In this document: piece by piece, positions 33,521-42,004 of the stretch | Position numbering within the stretch: position 1 is the stretch's first letter | How the letters are laid out: each line of letters starts with the position of its first letter | Assembly (NCBI RefSeq): GCF_052115385.1 | Contig: NZ_JBFRGP010000001.1 | Span: forward strand, 558,001 to 622,000 | Length of the DNA stretch: 64,000 nt | Direction of reading: 5' to 3' | Source: Dyella_D sp052115385 | GTDB taxonomy: Bacteria > Pseudomonadota > Gammaproteobacteria > Xanthomonadales > Rhodanobacteraceae | Position numbers and translations under genes: made by a program | Notes under the pieces: model-generated | The model's database searches: none | What the model saw: the letters and a program-made list of their open reading frames with translations, nothing else | What the model was told of the DNA's origin: nothing

Positions 33521-34114
33521 TTAGTCCAACCGTCGCGCCGCCGCCCGCCCACGCGTGATGTCCACAATACGCGCCTGCACTTCTGCCACACGGCTTTCCG
33601 GCAGCCGCAGTTCGAGTTCGACACCATCGGCCCCGAAGCGCTCCTCGTCGATCTGCGCCTCGCACTCCTTCAGCCGCGCCTTCAGCAAGGCCAGCTCCGC
33701 GAATTCGCAGTGCAAGCCCAGGCGTGCCATCGCCACGATCGCCACGCGTTCGGCCAGCCGCAGGCATTCGGCCGCCGTGCCGCCATAGGCGCGCACCAGC
33801 CCACCGGCGCCGAGCTTCACGCCGCCATACCAGCGCGTCACCACCACCACGGCGCGGTCGATGCCCTGGCCCTCCATCGCCTGCAGGATCGGCCGCCCCG
33901 CGGTGCCGCCGGGTTCGCCGTCGTCGTTGAAGCGATAGTCCTGGCCGATGCGGTAAGCCCAGCAGTTATGCGTGGCGTCCGGATCGCTTATCTGGCGCAC
34001 GAAGGCCAGCGCCGCGTCCGGCGAATCGACCGGTGCGGCCTGGGCGAGGAAGCGGCTTTTCTTGATTTCTTCGAGGTGCTGGCACGGTCCGGCGAGGGTG
34101 TAGCTCACGCTCAT
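33521..34114 (-). CDS. yigZ: YigZ/IMPACT family protein
   Basis: A 197-residue protein of the YigZ/IMPACT family. The conserved block ATHNCWAYRIG, then NDDGEPGGTAGRPILQAMEG and VVTRWYGGVKLGAGGLVRAY, is complete. It has an N-terminal ribosomal protein S5-like fold and a small C-terminal ferredoxin-like domain. IMPACT proteins in eukaryotes restrain Gcn2; the bacterial role is unclear. Its start overlaps the stop of the membrane protein upstream, so it is transcribed with the sigma/anti-sigma pair. Confidence 0.92.
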   Translation of the reverse strand: MSVSYTLAGPCQHLEEIKKSRFLAQAAPVDSPDAALAFVRQISDPDATHNCWAYRIGQDYRFNDDGEPGGTAGRPILQAMEGQGIDRAVVVVTRWYGGVKLGAGGLVRAYGGTAAECLRLAERVAIVAMARLGLHCEFAELALLKARLKECEAQIDEERFGADGVELELRLPESRVAEVQARIVDITRGRAAARRLD

Positions 34115-35055
34115 GGCGTGAGCAGCAGCGCGCGCAGGTCGTCGGGCAGCGGGTAGTCCGGATGGTCGCGATGGAAGTCGGCGAGGCGCTGGCGCGCTTC
34201 ATCGCGATGCTGTTCGGCGAGCAGGCGGCGGATCTTGTCCAGTTCCTGCGCGGGAGTGTCCAGCGCGTTGCGCTCGGTGTCGGCGGCGGGTGGCGCTGCG
34301 GGCGGGGGTGGGGGCGCCATCGCGGGGGTCGCCACTATGCTCGGTGCGGCTTCGACCGCCCGCTCCGCATGGGCCTGCGGTTTGGCGGCATAGCCTGCTT
34401 GGGCGACCGGTTCCGTGCGCAACGGTGCGTACGCGCGCAGCTCGCCTGCAGCGGCCTGATCGGCGGCGGCCGGTGGTGGCATGGCGATCGATGCGGCGGC
34501 GTTCGCGGCCTGCTCTTGCACAGGGGCGTTCTGCAAGGCTTCCGCTGCGGGAGCGGCGCGCTTCGCCATCGCGTTGTCGGCCTGGCGAACCCTGGTCGTC
34601 ACCAGGTGTGGAGGGGCGATCTTCGCCGGTAACGGGACGGCGCTTTCCGTCGCACGGTCCTGCGCTTCTTCCATGGCCGACGGCGCCGCCGCAACCGCGG
34701 GAGTCGCCGACTTCGCCGCTTCCTGCGTGGTCACGGTCACCGCACCCGGCTGCGCGGCCGGCACGCTCGCCGGCATGTCGCGCATGCGCCAGCCCAGTCC
34801 GGCCGCGAGCACCAGCACCGCGGCGCTGCCCAGGGCGATCGGCCAGCGCGGCCGCTTCGATGCGCGCAGCGAAGCCGCGGCCGGCACCTCGGCGCGCACG
34901 GCTTGCGCCGCCGCACGCAGCACGGCTGCATCCAGCGCGGGGCCGGGCTCCTTGCGCGGGAGCTTGCGATATAGCGCGCCCAGCTCGTCTTCGCCGGGCA
35001 GGCGGCCGTTATCGGGGAGATCGTTGTCGTCGTCGGGGGGAAGATGCGTATTCAT
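34111..35055 (-). CDS. Putative anti-sigma factor, single-pass membrane protein
   Basis: A 314-residue protein with an acidic cytoplasmic N-terminus (MNTHLPPDDDNDLPDNGRLP), one membrane helix at about 71-89 (WPIALGSAAVLVLAAGLGW) and a long alanine/proline-rich periplasmic part. The end has a charged helix (EHRDEARQRLADFHRDHPDY). It overlaps the ECF sigma gene by ATGA, the usual arrangement of anti-sigma factors. No zinc-binding ZAS motif (HxxxCxxC) is present, so the anti-sigma call is from context and layout only. Confidence 0.65.
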   Translation of the reverse strand: MNTHLPPDDDNDLPDNGRLPGEDELGALYRKLPRKEPGPALDAAVLRAAAQAVRAEVPAAASLRASKRPRWPIALGSAAVLVLAAGLGWRMRDMPASVPAAQPGAVTVTTQEAAKSATPAVAAAPSAMEEAQDRATESAVPLPAKIAPPHLVTTRVRQADNAMAKRAAPAAEALQNAPVQEQAANAAASIAMPPPAAADQAAAGELRAYAPLRTEPVAQAGYAAKPQAHAERAVEAAPSIVATPAMAPPPPPAAPPAADTERNALDTPAQELDKIRRLLAEQHRDEARQRLADFHRDHPDYPLPDDLRALLLTP

Positions 35056-35606
35056 TCGGCCAGCTGCTCGCGCAGTTTGTTCATGGCATAGCGCAGGCGC
35101 GATTTCACTGTTTCGCGGCCGACGCCGGTGACCTCGGCGATGTCCTCCAGGCTCAGTTCCTGTTCCAGCCGCAGCAGCACGGCGGTGCGCTGCTCGTCCG
35201 GCAATTGCTCGATGGCACGCTGCAGGCGGCGGCGCTGTTCGAAATCCGACAGCGCATGTTCGGGCTGTTCCTGCGCCGGCGCTTCCGCCTGCGCGATCGC
35301 CAGTTCGCCAGCCTCGCCATCCAGCGTCGGCCGCTTGCGGCGATAACTGTCGACCAGCAGGTTATGCGCGATCTGCAGCAGCCAGGTGGTGAATTTCGCC
35401 TGCGGCTGGTAGCGCTCGCGCGCGGCGATCACGCGGCTCCAGGTTTCCTGGAACAGATCGTCGGCCACCGCCGGCTGGCGGCAGGCGCGCAGCAGAAAGC
35501 GGTACAGCGTGCCGCGGTGGCGCGCGTACAGGGCCTCGAACGCGCTCAGGTCGCCCTGCGCGTAGGCCAGCATCAACGTCGCGTCCTCGTCCACCGCGGT
35601 ATCCAT
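35052..35606 (-). CDS. ECF-family RNA polymerase sigma factor
   Basis: A 184-residue sigma-70 family factor. Region 2: FEALYARHRGTLYRFLLRAC, VADDLFQETWSRVIAARERY and TWLLQIAHNLLVDSYRR. Region 4: LPDEQRTAVLLRLEQELSLE followed by DIAEVTGVGRETVKSRLRYA. It is the second ECF factor in the window and differs clearly from RpoE. ATG at 35606 (MDTAVDEDATLM) is preferred over one 27 codons upstream. Its target promoters are unknown; the downstream membrane protein is its likely partner. Confidence 0.92.
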   Translation of the reverse strand: MDTAVDEDATLMLAYAQGDLSAFEALYARHRGTLYRFLLRACRQPAVADDLFQETWSRVIAARERYQPQAKFTTWLLQIAHNLLVDSYRRKRPTLDGEAGELAIAQAEAPAQEQPEHALSDFEQRRRLQRAIEQLPDEQRTAVLLRLEQELSLEDIAEVTGVGRETVKSRLRYAMNKLREQLAE

Positions 35607-35714
35607 GGCGGGCGAGGGTAAGCGAAATCGGCCGCGCGGGTAAGCGGCGGGGCGGGCGGGCGCGCAGGTGGTCATCGCTGGATGCAACGCCGCCGCGCGG
35701 GCGGCGGGGTTGGC

Positions 35715-37145
35715 TCAGCCGATCACGGCGCCCGGGTCGGTCTTGCGGAAATCCTCGGGCGCCAGGTTCTGGGTGAGGCGGAACACGCCCTCGTGCACCT
35801 TGCGCGGCAGGATCACGTCCAGCACGGTGGTCTGGTGCGGACCCATGGCGCCGAACAGGTCGTCCACCGTCGAGGCGGGCAGGTGATGGACCAGGCCGGT
35901 GACGAGGGTGGGCTGGATCTGCGCGGTATACGGCCGGCGCCCGTCCATCACCGGCCGCAGCGTCTGCCGGCTGTTGCGCGGGTCGGCCACGCGCGAATCG
36001 CCGGCCAGCAGCGAGTAATCGAGGAAGAACGAGATCACCGCCGGCGCGCGGCTGTTGGCCTGGCGGTCGAGCATGAAGCCGCGCGGCATCCAGTCGGGAT
36101 TGGCCGGCGTGCCGGCAGCGAGCAGGAAGCGTGTATCGGGCAGCGCTTCGCCCGCTTCGTCCGTCAGCCGCACGATCAGCAGGCTGCGCGGATCGTGGAT
36201 ATGCACGCGCGGCGGGAACGGGCCGACCGGCTCCAGTTCCACTTTGTCGCCGTCGCGCTGCAGGTTCTCCGTATCGAAGGCGTCGCACAGGGCGGTGTAG
36301 CCCTGGCGATCCGCCACGTGCAGGCAGCGCAGCACCGCGTCGATGGTGGCGGCGGGCGCAGCCGTCATGATCCCTTGCGTTTCGCCCGAATGGGACGCGC
36401 CGGGAATCAGCTTGAACGCCGAGCGTGGCGCATGTACGAGATTGAGGCCGAGCACGTCCGCATCGGCGCCGCTGCTCTTGCAGGTGAGTACCGCATGCGA
36501 TGCATTGAGGTTGGCCGAAGCGATGCGCACCACGCCATCGGAGCCATCCTCGCCGGTGTAGCTGTTGACGTGGTCGTACATCGCGCGGTCGGGACGGTCG
36601 CCGGCCAGCACGAACAGGAACTGCCCCTTGTCCGCCAGGTCCGCGCCGTGGATGTGATCCACATTGAGCGACAGCGACTCCGGACTGCCCAGCTCCAGCC
36701 AATCGAGAATGCGCTGCCCGGGTTCCACGTCATTGAACGCCGAGCGCATCCGCCCCAGCAGCCCCTTGCCCAGCTGCGCCAGGGCCGAACCGAAGTTGGC
36801 CGGCGCCAGCATCACCAGATGGGTGAGCCGGATCGTACTGAACGCGCCAGGCCGTTCGCGCTGCGCGCGCAACCATTCGCGCACCAGCGGCCCACCGGTG
36901 GAATGCGTGACGCAGGCAAAGCTGGGGCCGTCCAGATGCAGGTCGCGCAGCGCGTGGTCGAACGCGCGCACCAGGTCGGCCATGGTGACCGAGTCGTCGA
37001 AGCTCACGTACTTGGACAGCCACAGGTCCGCGATGCGCACACCCATGCCTTGCGCGGCGGCCTGCTGCTGCAGGCGCTGCGGCAGGGCGCCATAGGTCGA
37101 GGTGTTGGTGACGCTCCAGCCGTGGACGAAGACGAGGGTGGTCAT
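35715..37145 (-). CDS. Lipase-like alpha/beta hydrolase
   Basis: A 476-residue hydrolase without a signal peptide. The oxyanion strand is TTLVFVHGWSVTNTSTYG and the nucleophile elbow is CVTHSTGGPLV, a THSTGG form in place of the common GHSxGG. A later stretch (FKLIPGASHSGETQGIM) could supply the catalytic His. The C-terminal ~170 residues form a separate beta-rich domain (PRVHIHDPRSLLIVRLTDEA to LDVILPRKVHEGVFRL). It may be a cytoplasmic esterase or an exported phospholipase by a non-Sec route; no secretion genes lie nearby. MTTLVFVHGW is the chosen start. Confidence 0.75.
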   Translation of the reverse strand: MTTLVFVHGWSVTNTSTYGALPQRLQQQAAAQGMGVRIADLWLSKYVSFDDSVTMADLVRAFDHALRDLHLDGPSFACVTHSTGGPLVREWLRAQRERPGAFSTIRLTHLVMLAPANFGSALAQLGKGLLGRMRSAFNDVEPGQRILDWLELGSPESLSLNVDHIHGADLADKGQFLFVLAGDRPDRAMYDHVNSYTGEDGSDGVVRIASANLNASHAVLTCKSSGADADVLGLNLVHAPRSAFKLIPGASHSGETQGIMTAAPAATIDAVLRCLHVADRQGYTALCDAFDTENLQRDGDKVELEPVGPFPPRVHIHDPRSLLIVRLTDEAGEALPDTRFLLAAGTPANPDWMPRGFMLDRQANSRAPAVISFFLDYSLLAGDSRVADPRNSRQTLRPVMDGRRPYTAQIQPTLVTGLVHHLPASTVDDLFGAMGPHQTTVLDVILPRKVHEGVFRLTQNLAPEDFRKTDPGAVIG

Positions 37146-37261
37146 GGGCTTCGGGTCCTGCAGTGGGGGGATGAGCGCGCCGCCATACATGCATGATGCC
37201 AGCCAGACGTCGCGCTTCCTGCGACTGGCCGCGCCCCGTGGGCGCAGTCATCGGTTCGAGG

Positions 37262-38122
37262 TTACTTCAGCTTCGGCGCATTCAAACCCAGCGCGTTGTA
37301 CACGTGAAACCGCGCAATCCCCACATACTCATGCAGCGCCGCATCCGTCACCGTGAAATTCCAAGACAACGGATAGAACGACCACAGCGGCTCGACCAGA
37401 TCCCCGCGCACCGGCGTCGGCTCGATGCCGAAGTGGTCGAAGTACAGCAGGCTGCGGCGCATATGCAGGCCGGAGGTCACCAGTACGGTGCGTTGCGGTG
37501 CGTACGCGTCGAGCATCGGCTTGCTGTATTGAGCGTTGTGGAAGGTGCTCAGGCTGCGCTCTTCCACCAGTACGTCGGCAGCAGGAACACCAGCGCGGAC
37601 CAGTGCGTCGCGATAGACCGCGGCCTCGGGCGCGCCATTACCCTGCGGGTCGCCACCGCTCGCCAGTACTTTGCAATCGCCACCTGCGAGGTGACAGGAC
37701 TGGTATTGCGCCACCGCCGCGAGAATGCGGCCGTTGGCGAAGAAGCTCGGTTCCAGCGTGCCGTGTGCCGCGTCCTTGAAGCTGCCCGCGCCCAGCAGCA
37801 CGATCGCGTTGCGCGCGCCCCAGTTGAACGACGGTGCGCTGGCGTAATCGCCCTGCAATCCGCGCATCAGCCAGCCCGGCACCGGTCCGCAACCGACGGC
37901 GAAGACCAGCAGCAGCGCGAGCAGGCCGAGGGTGCGGGCCAGCCGCGGACGCTTGCGGCGGCCTAGATAAGCAAGCAGGCAGAGCAACAGCAGTACGATC
38001 AGCGACACCGGTTCATTCCAATGCACGGGGAAGCTGCGCAGCTTAACCGGCGCACATGGCCGTGGCGCGCATGGCGGCTGGATCGGTAGGTAAAACGTGT
38101 TGCGCGGCAGCAAATGCTGCAT
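37262..38122 (-). CDS. YdcF/DUF218 family membrane protein
   Basis: Up to 286 residues. Two membrane segments near the N-terminus (VSLIVLLLLCLLAYLG and TLGLLALLLVFAVGCG) precede a DUF218 domain with NAIVLLGAG, VLASGGDPQGNG, LVEERSLSTFHNA and VLVTSGLHMRRSL. Relatives (YdcF, ElyC, SanA) act in envelope or vancomycin tolerance functions. The start is uncertain: the first ~30 residues are atypical and a GTG at the HWNEPV position would be a better start. It is convergent to nothing and sits back-to-back with the sugar transporter. Confidence 0.78.
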   Translation of the reverse strand: MQHLLPRNTFYLPIQPPCAPRPCAPVKLRSFPVHWNEPVSLIVLLLLCLLAYLGRRKRPRLARTLGLLALLLVFAVGCGPVPGWLMRGLQGDYASAPSFNWGARNAIVLLGAGSFKDAAHGTLEPSFFANGRILAAVAQYQSCHLAGGDCKVLASGGDPQGNGAPEAAVYRDALVRAGVPAADVLVEERSLSTFHNAQYSKPMLDAYAPQRTVLVTSGLHMRRSLLYFDHFGIEPTPVRGDLVEPLWSFYPLSWNFTVTDAALHEYVGIARFHVYNALGLNAPKLK

Positions 38123-38206
38123 ACGTATTCATCCGCGCCGCCTGCGCATGCAACGCAGAATCGGCCAGGTTTTATTTCCGACACACGGCAAGGGGAGCGC
38201 CGCAGC

Positions 38207-39625
38207 ATGAAGGCAGTGCAGATGGTCGAAGGGGAGGGCCGCGCGACGGCGCGGGTGGTGCTGATCGCCGCGGCGGCAGCGCTGGGTGGATTTCTGTTCG
38301 GTTTCGATACCGCGGTGATCAACGGCGCGGTGGATGCGGTGCGCGGCAATTTCGGGCTGGGCGCAGGAAGCATCGGTTTCGCGGTGTCGTGCGCCTTGCT
38401 GGGTTCGGCGCTGGGCGCCTGGTATGCCGGCCCGCTGGCCGACCGCTGGGGGCGCGTGCGCACCATGCAGGTGGCGGCGGTGTTGCTTGCGTTGAGCGCC
38501 GTGGGTTCGGGACTGGTGACCGGCGTATGGGACCTGGTGCTGTGGCGGCTGGTCGGCGGCATCGGCGTGGGCATGGCCTCGGTGATCGCGCCGACCTATA
38601 TCGCCGAAGTCTCGCCGGCCTACGTGCGCGGGCGGCTCGGTTCGCTGCAGCAGCTGGCGATCGTGCTGGGTATCTTCGCTGCGCTGCTGAGCGATGCCTG
38701 GCTGGCCGGCACCGCCGGTGGCGCCGCGCAGAAACTATGGCTGGGCCTGGAAGCGTGGCGCTGGATGTTCCTGGTGGCGTTGGTGCCGGCGCTGATCTAT
38801 GGCTCGCTGGTGCTGGGCGTGCCCGAATCGCCGCGGCATCTGGTGGCCAAGGGGCGCATGGACGAAGCGAAGCAGGTGCTGCGCCAGGTGCTCGACCTGC
38901 ACGACGAGCACGCGCTCGACCACAAGCTCAACGACATCGCGCAGAGCCTGCGTTCCGAATACCGCCCCGGCCTGCGCGACCTGCGCGGCTCGATGGCCGG
39001 CCTGCTGCCGGTGGTGTGGGTAGGCATCCTGCTGTCGGTGTTCCAGCAGTTCGTCGGCATCAACGTGATCTTCTATTACTCGTCCACCTTGTGGCATTCG
39101 GTGGGCTTCAGCGAGTCGGATGCGTTCTCGATCAGCGTGGTGACCTCGGTGGTCAACGTGCTGGTGACCCTGGTGGCGATCGCGCTGGTCGACCGCATCG
39201 GGCGCAAGCCGCTGCTGGCGATCGGCTCGGCCGGCATGGCGGTGACGCTGGGCCTGATGGCGTGGTGCTTCTCGCAGGCTGCGGGCAGCGGCGCGGCGCT
39301 TAGTTTGCCGGCGCCGTGGGGCATGGTTGCGCTGGTGGCAGCCAATGCCTATGTGGTGTTTTTCGGCCTGAGTTGGGGGCCGATGGTGTGGGTGTTGCTC
39401 GGTGAGATGTTCCCCAACCGCATTCGCGCGATCGCCCTGGCAGTGGCTGCGGCGGCGCAGTGGGTGGCGAACTTCATCATTACCAGCAGTTTTCCGGTGC
39501 TGTCGGAAATGGGCCTGAGCTTCGCTTACGGCTTGTATGCGTTGTTCGCGCTGCTGTCGCTGGTGTTCGTGGTGAAGGCGGTGCGGGAGACGAAGGGAAT
39601 GGAGCTGGAGGAGATGGGGCGCTGA
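38207..39625 (+). CDS. MFS sugar porter
   Basis: A 472-residue transporter of the sugar porter family with 12 predicted helices. Signatures: GGFLFGFDTAVINGA (helix 1), ADRWGRVRT after helix 2, VPESPRHLVAKGR before the central loop, FQQFVGINVIFYYSS, DRIGRKPLL and the C-terminal RETKGMELEEM. It is likely a proton symporter for a hexose or pentose. ATG follows AGGGGAGCG. No kinase or regulator is adjacent, so the sugar is unknown. Confidence 0.92.
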   Translation: MKAVQMVEGEGRATARVVLIAAAAALGGFLFGFDTAVINGAVDAVRGNFGLGAGSIGFAVSCALLGSALGAWYAGPLADRWGRVRTMQVAAVLLALSAVGSGLVTGVWDLVLWRLVGGIGVGMASVIAPTYIAEVSPAYVRGRLGSLQQLAIVLGIFAALLSDAWLAGTAGGAAQKLWLGLEAWRWMFLVALVPALIYGSLVLGVPESPRHLVAKGRMDEAKQVLRQVLDLHDEHALDHKLNDIAQSLRSEYRPGLRDLRGSMAGLLPVVWVGILLSVFQQFVGINVIFYYSSTLWHSVGFSESDAFSISVVTSVVNVLVTLVAIALVDRIGRKPLLAIGSAGMAVTLGLMAWCFSQAAGSGAALSLPAPWGMVALVAANAYVVFFGLSWGPMVWVLLGEMFPNRIRAIALAVAAAAQWVANFIITSSFPVLSEMGLSFAYGLYALFALLSLVFVVKAVRETKGMELEEMGR

Positions 39626-39645
39626 AACCCCACCTCCATGCATGG

Positions 39646-39730
39646 CGTAGGTTGGGGTGAGCCGCAGGCGAACCCCAACATCGGGCGCATCGCATTGTTG
39701 GGGTTCGCCTGCGGCTCACCCCAACCTACG
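39646..39730. repeat. Palindromic repeat family A, copy 4
   Basis: Perfect arms of about 32 bases (CGTAGGTTGGGGTGAGCC type) around a 17-base spacer. It lies between the convergent sugar porter and alcohol dehydrogenase genes, 21 and 7 bases from their stops. Its spacer shares GGCGCATCGCAT-like sequence with copy 3. Confidence 0.95.
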
Positions 39731-39737
39731 CCGGGCG

Positions 39738-40799
39738 TTACGCGGACTTTTTCAACGACGCCAGGTCGATCACGAAGCGATACCGCACATCGCTCTTCAA
39801 CATGCGCTCGTACGCCTGGTTGATGTTCTGGATGTCGATCATCTCGATATCCGACACGATGCCGTGCTCGGCGCAGTAGTCCAGCATCTCCTGCGTTTCG
39901 GCGATGCCACCGATGCCGGAGCCTGCGATGGAGCGCCGGCCGAGCACCACGTTGTGCGCCGCCACGGCCGGCTCGATCGGCTCGAGCAGGCCGACCAGGC
40001 ACAGCGTGCCGTCGATGTTCAGCGTTTCCAGGTAGGGGTTGAGATCGTGCGGGCTGGGCACGGTGTCGAGGATGAAGTCGAACGCGCGCGACACGGCTTT
40101 CATCTGCGCCGGATCGGTGGACAGCACCACGTGGTCGGCGCCCAGGCGGCGCGCTTCGGCCTCTTTGTCCGGCGTGCGGGTGAACAGGGTGACGTCGGCG
40201 CCCATCGCCTTGGCGAACTTCAGGCCCATATGGCCCAGGCCGCCCAGGCCGACGATGGCGACCTTGCTGCCCTGGCCGATCTTCCAGTGGCGCAGCGGCG
40301 ACCAGGTGGTGATGCCGGCGCACAGCAGCGGCGCGGCGGCCTTGGGGTCGAGCTTGTCGGAGATGCTCACCACGAACTTGTCGGACGACACGATGCGTTC
40401 GGAATAGCCGCCGAAGGTCGGCATGCCGTCGCGGCGGTCGATGCCGTTGTAGGTCCAGGTGGCGCCTTCGACGCAGTACTGCTCCAGGCCCTTGTGGCAG
40501 GCGTCGCAGTGCTGGCAGGAATCGACCATGCAGCCGACGCCGACCATGTCGCCGACCTTGAACTTGCTTACCTCGGCACCGACCGCGCTGACGCGGCCGA
40601 TGATTTCGTGGCCCGGCACCATCGGATAGATGCTGTTGTGCCACTCGTTGCGCGCCTGGTGGATGTCGGAATGGCAGACGCCGCAATACAGGATGTCGAT
40701 CACCACGTCGTCCGGGCGCGGATCGCGCCGCTCGAAACGGTGCGCTGCCAGCGGGGTGGTGGCGGACTGTGCGGCGTAGCCTTGGATGGTCAGGGCCAT
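39738..40799 (-). CDS. Zinc-dependent alcohol dehydrogenase (NADP type, YahK/CAD-like)
   Basis: A 353-residue medium-chain dehydrogenase. Catalytic zinc: YCGVCHSDIH and PGHEIIG. Structural zinc cysteines: GCMVDSCQHCDACHKGLEQYC region (four Cys). Cofactor fold: VAIVGLGGLGHMGLKFAKA. This is the cinnamyl/aldehyde-reducing branch that usually reduces aldehydes with NADPH. The start MALTIQGYAA is placed by a GAGGAGC site; the open frame upstream is longer but lacks support. It is divergent from an AraC-type regulator, as with E. coli yqhD/yqhC. Confidence 0.93.
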   Translation of the reverse strand: MALTIQGYAAQSATTPLAAHRFERRDPRPDDVVIDILYCGVCHSDIHQARNEWHNSIYPMVPGHEIIGRVSAVGAEVSKFKVGDMVGVGCMVDSCQHCDACHKGLEQYCVEGATWTYNGIDRRDGMPTFGGYSERIVSSDKFVVSISDKLDPKAAAPLLCAGITTWSPLRHWKIGQGSKVAIVGLGGLGHMGLKFAKAMGADVTLFTRTPDKEAEARRLGADHVVLSTDPAQMKAVSRAFDFILDTVPSPHDLNPYLETLNIDGTLCLVGLLEPIEPAVAAHNVVLGRRSIAGSGIGGIAETQEMLDYCAEHGIVSDIEMIDIQNINQAYERMLKSDVRYRFVIDLASLKKSA

Positions 40800-40941
40800 G
40801 GGGACATGCTCCTCGGTCATTAGGGTGGCTGGTGACCTGAAAAGTATGGGCCGCCACCCCTGCGCGGGGTTAGCCGGATACTGCGAGATCGTTGCCCGAT
40901 CCTGCAAAGTGCTTGGGCGGCGCTCGCCAGAAGGTGTAGAA

Positions 40942-40960
40942 ATAGGCAAGATTGGCCTAT
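40942..40960. promoter_or_regulatory. Dyad between alcohol dehydrogenase and AraC regulator genes
   Basis: ATAGGC and GCCTAT flank a 7-base centre, 20 bases before the regulator's ATG. It may be the regulator's binding site controlling both divergent genes. No clear promoter boxes were assigned. Confidence 0.35.
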
Positions 40961-40979
40961 CGCTTTCCGGTACAAACCC

Positions 40980-41912
40980 ATGCAGTACAAGCCTTTATAT
41001 GAATCGATCCCGGCGCAGCTTCAGCAGGATTGCGAGGATCTGACAGCGCTGATTGAACGATACGCCCCCACCGAAGGCACCCACGACACCCCCTGGGCGC
41101 CGCTGACGGTGTTCCGCGCCGACTCCACCAGCACGCCCATCTGCACCTTGTACGAGCCCAGCTTCGGCCTGGCCCTGCGCGGCGCCAAGCAGATCGTGCT
41201 GGGGCAGGAGGCGCTGGTGTTCGAGCCCGGCCGGTATTTGCTTACTTCGGTGGATATGCCAGTGCTCGCCCAGGTGCTGCGCGCGGAACCGGACGAACCG
41301 TGCCTGTGCCTCAAGCTGCGCTTCGACCTGCAGCGCCTGCGCGAGCTGTTGCCCGAGGTGCGCGCGCCGCGGACGCCGGCGGCTTCCTCGCGGGGCATCG
41401 CCTTGAGCGCGATCGACGGCGGTCTGCTCGATCCGGTGCTGCGGCTGGTGCGCCTGCTGGACCAGCCCGAGGACCTGCCGGTGCTCGGGCCGCTGCTCGA
41501 ACGCGAGCTGCTGTATCGCCTGCTGACCGGCGAGCAGGGTGCGCGGCTGGCGCAGATCGCCACGGCGGGCAGCCAGGGACATCAGATCGCGCGCGCCATC
41601 CATTGGTTGCGCGAGCACTACCATCGGCCGCTGCGCATCGACGAGTTGGCGGCGCAGGTGAATATGTCCACCTCGTCGCTGCATCACCATTTTCGGGCGG
41701 TGACGGCGGTGAGCCCGTTGCAGTACCAGAAGCAGTTGCGCCTGCAGGAGGCGCGGCGGTTGTTGTTGACGGAGCGTTGCGACGTGGCGACCGCCGCGCA
41801 TCGCGTGGGCTACGAAAGCCCGTCGCAGTTCAGTCGCGAATACAGCCGGCATTTCGGCGCGCCGCCGCTGCGGGATGTGGTGCGGTTGAGGGTGGAAGCG
41901 AGCGTGGCGTAG
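40980..41912 (+). CDS. AraC-family transcriptional regulator
   Basis: A 310-residue regulator with an AraC-type N-terminal cupin-like domain (PICTLYEPSFGLALRGAKQI, FEPGRYLLTSVDMPV) and two C-terminal helix-turn-helix motifs (RIDELAAQVNMSTSSLHHHF and VATAAHRVGYESPSQFSREY). It resembles YqhC, which activates a divergent aldehyde reductase in response to aldehydes, and the context here is the same. No Shine-Dalgarno is evident. Its TAG stop comes from the adjoining repeat. Confidence 0.92.
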   Translation: MQYKPLYESIPAQLQQDCEDLTALIERYAPTEGTHDTPWAPLTVFRADSTSTPICTLYEPSFGLALRGAKQIVLGQEALVFEPGRYLLTSVDMPVLAQVLRAEPDEPCLCLKLRFDLQRLRELLPEVRAPRTPAASSRGIALSAIDGGLLDPVLRLVRLLDQPEDLPVLGPLLERELLYRLLTGEQGARLAQIATAGSQGHQIARAIHWLREHYHRPLRIDELAAQVNMSTSSLHHHFRAVTAVSPLQYQKQLRLQEARRLLLTERCDVATAAHRVGYESPSQFSREYSRHFGAPPLRDVVRLRVEASVA

Positions 41913-41992
41913 GTTGGGGTGAGCCGCAGGCGAACCCCAACATTGGACGTATCGCATCGTTGGGGTTCGCCTGCGGCTCACCCCAACCTACG
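41908..41992. repeat. Palindromic repeat family A, copy 5
   Basis: Perfect inverted arms of the CGTAGGTTGGGGTGAGCC type around a spacer ending GTATCGCATC. It lies between convergent AraC regulator and aldehyde dehydrogenase genes and provides the regulator's TAG stop. Confidence 0.95.
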
Positions 41993-42004
41993 CGAGAGTT
42001 GCGC

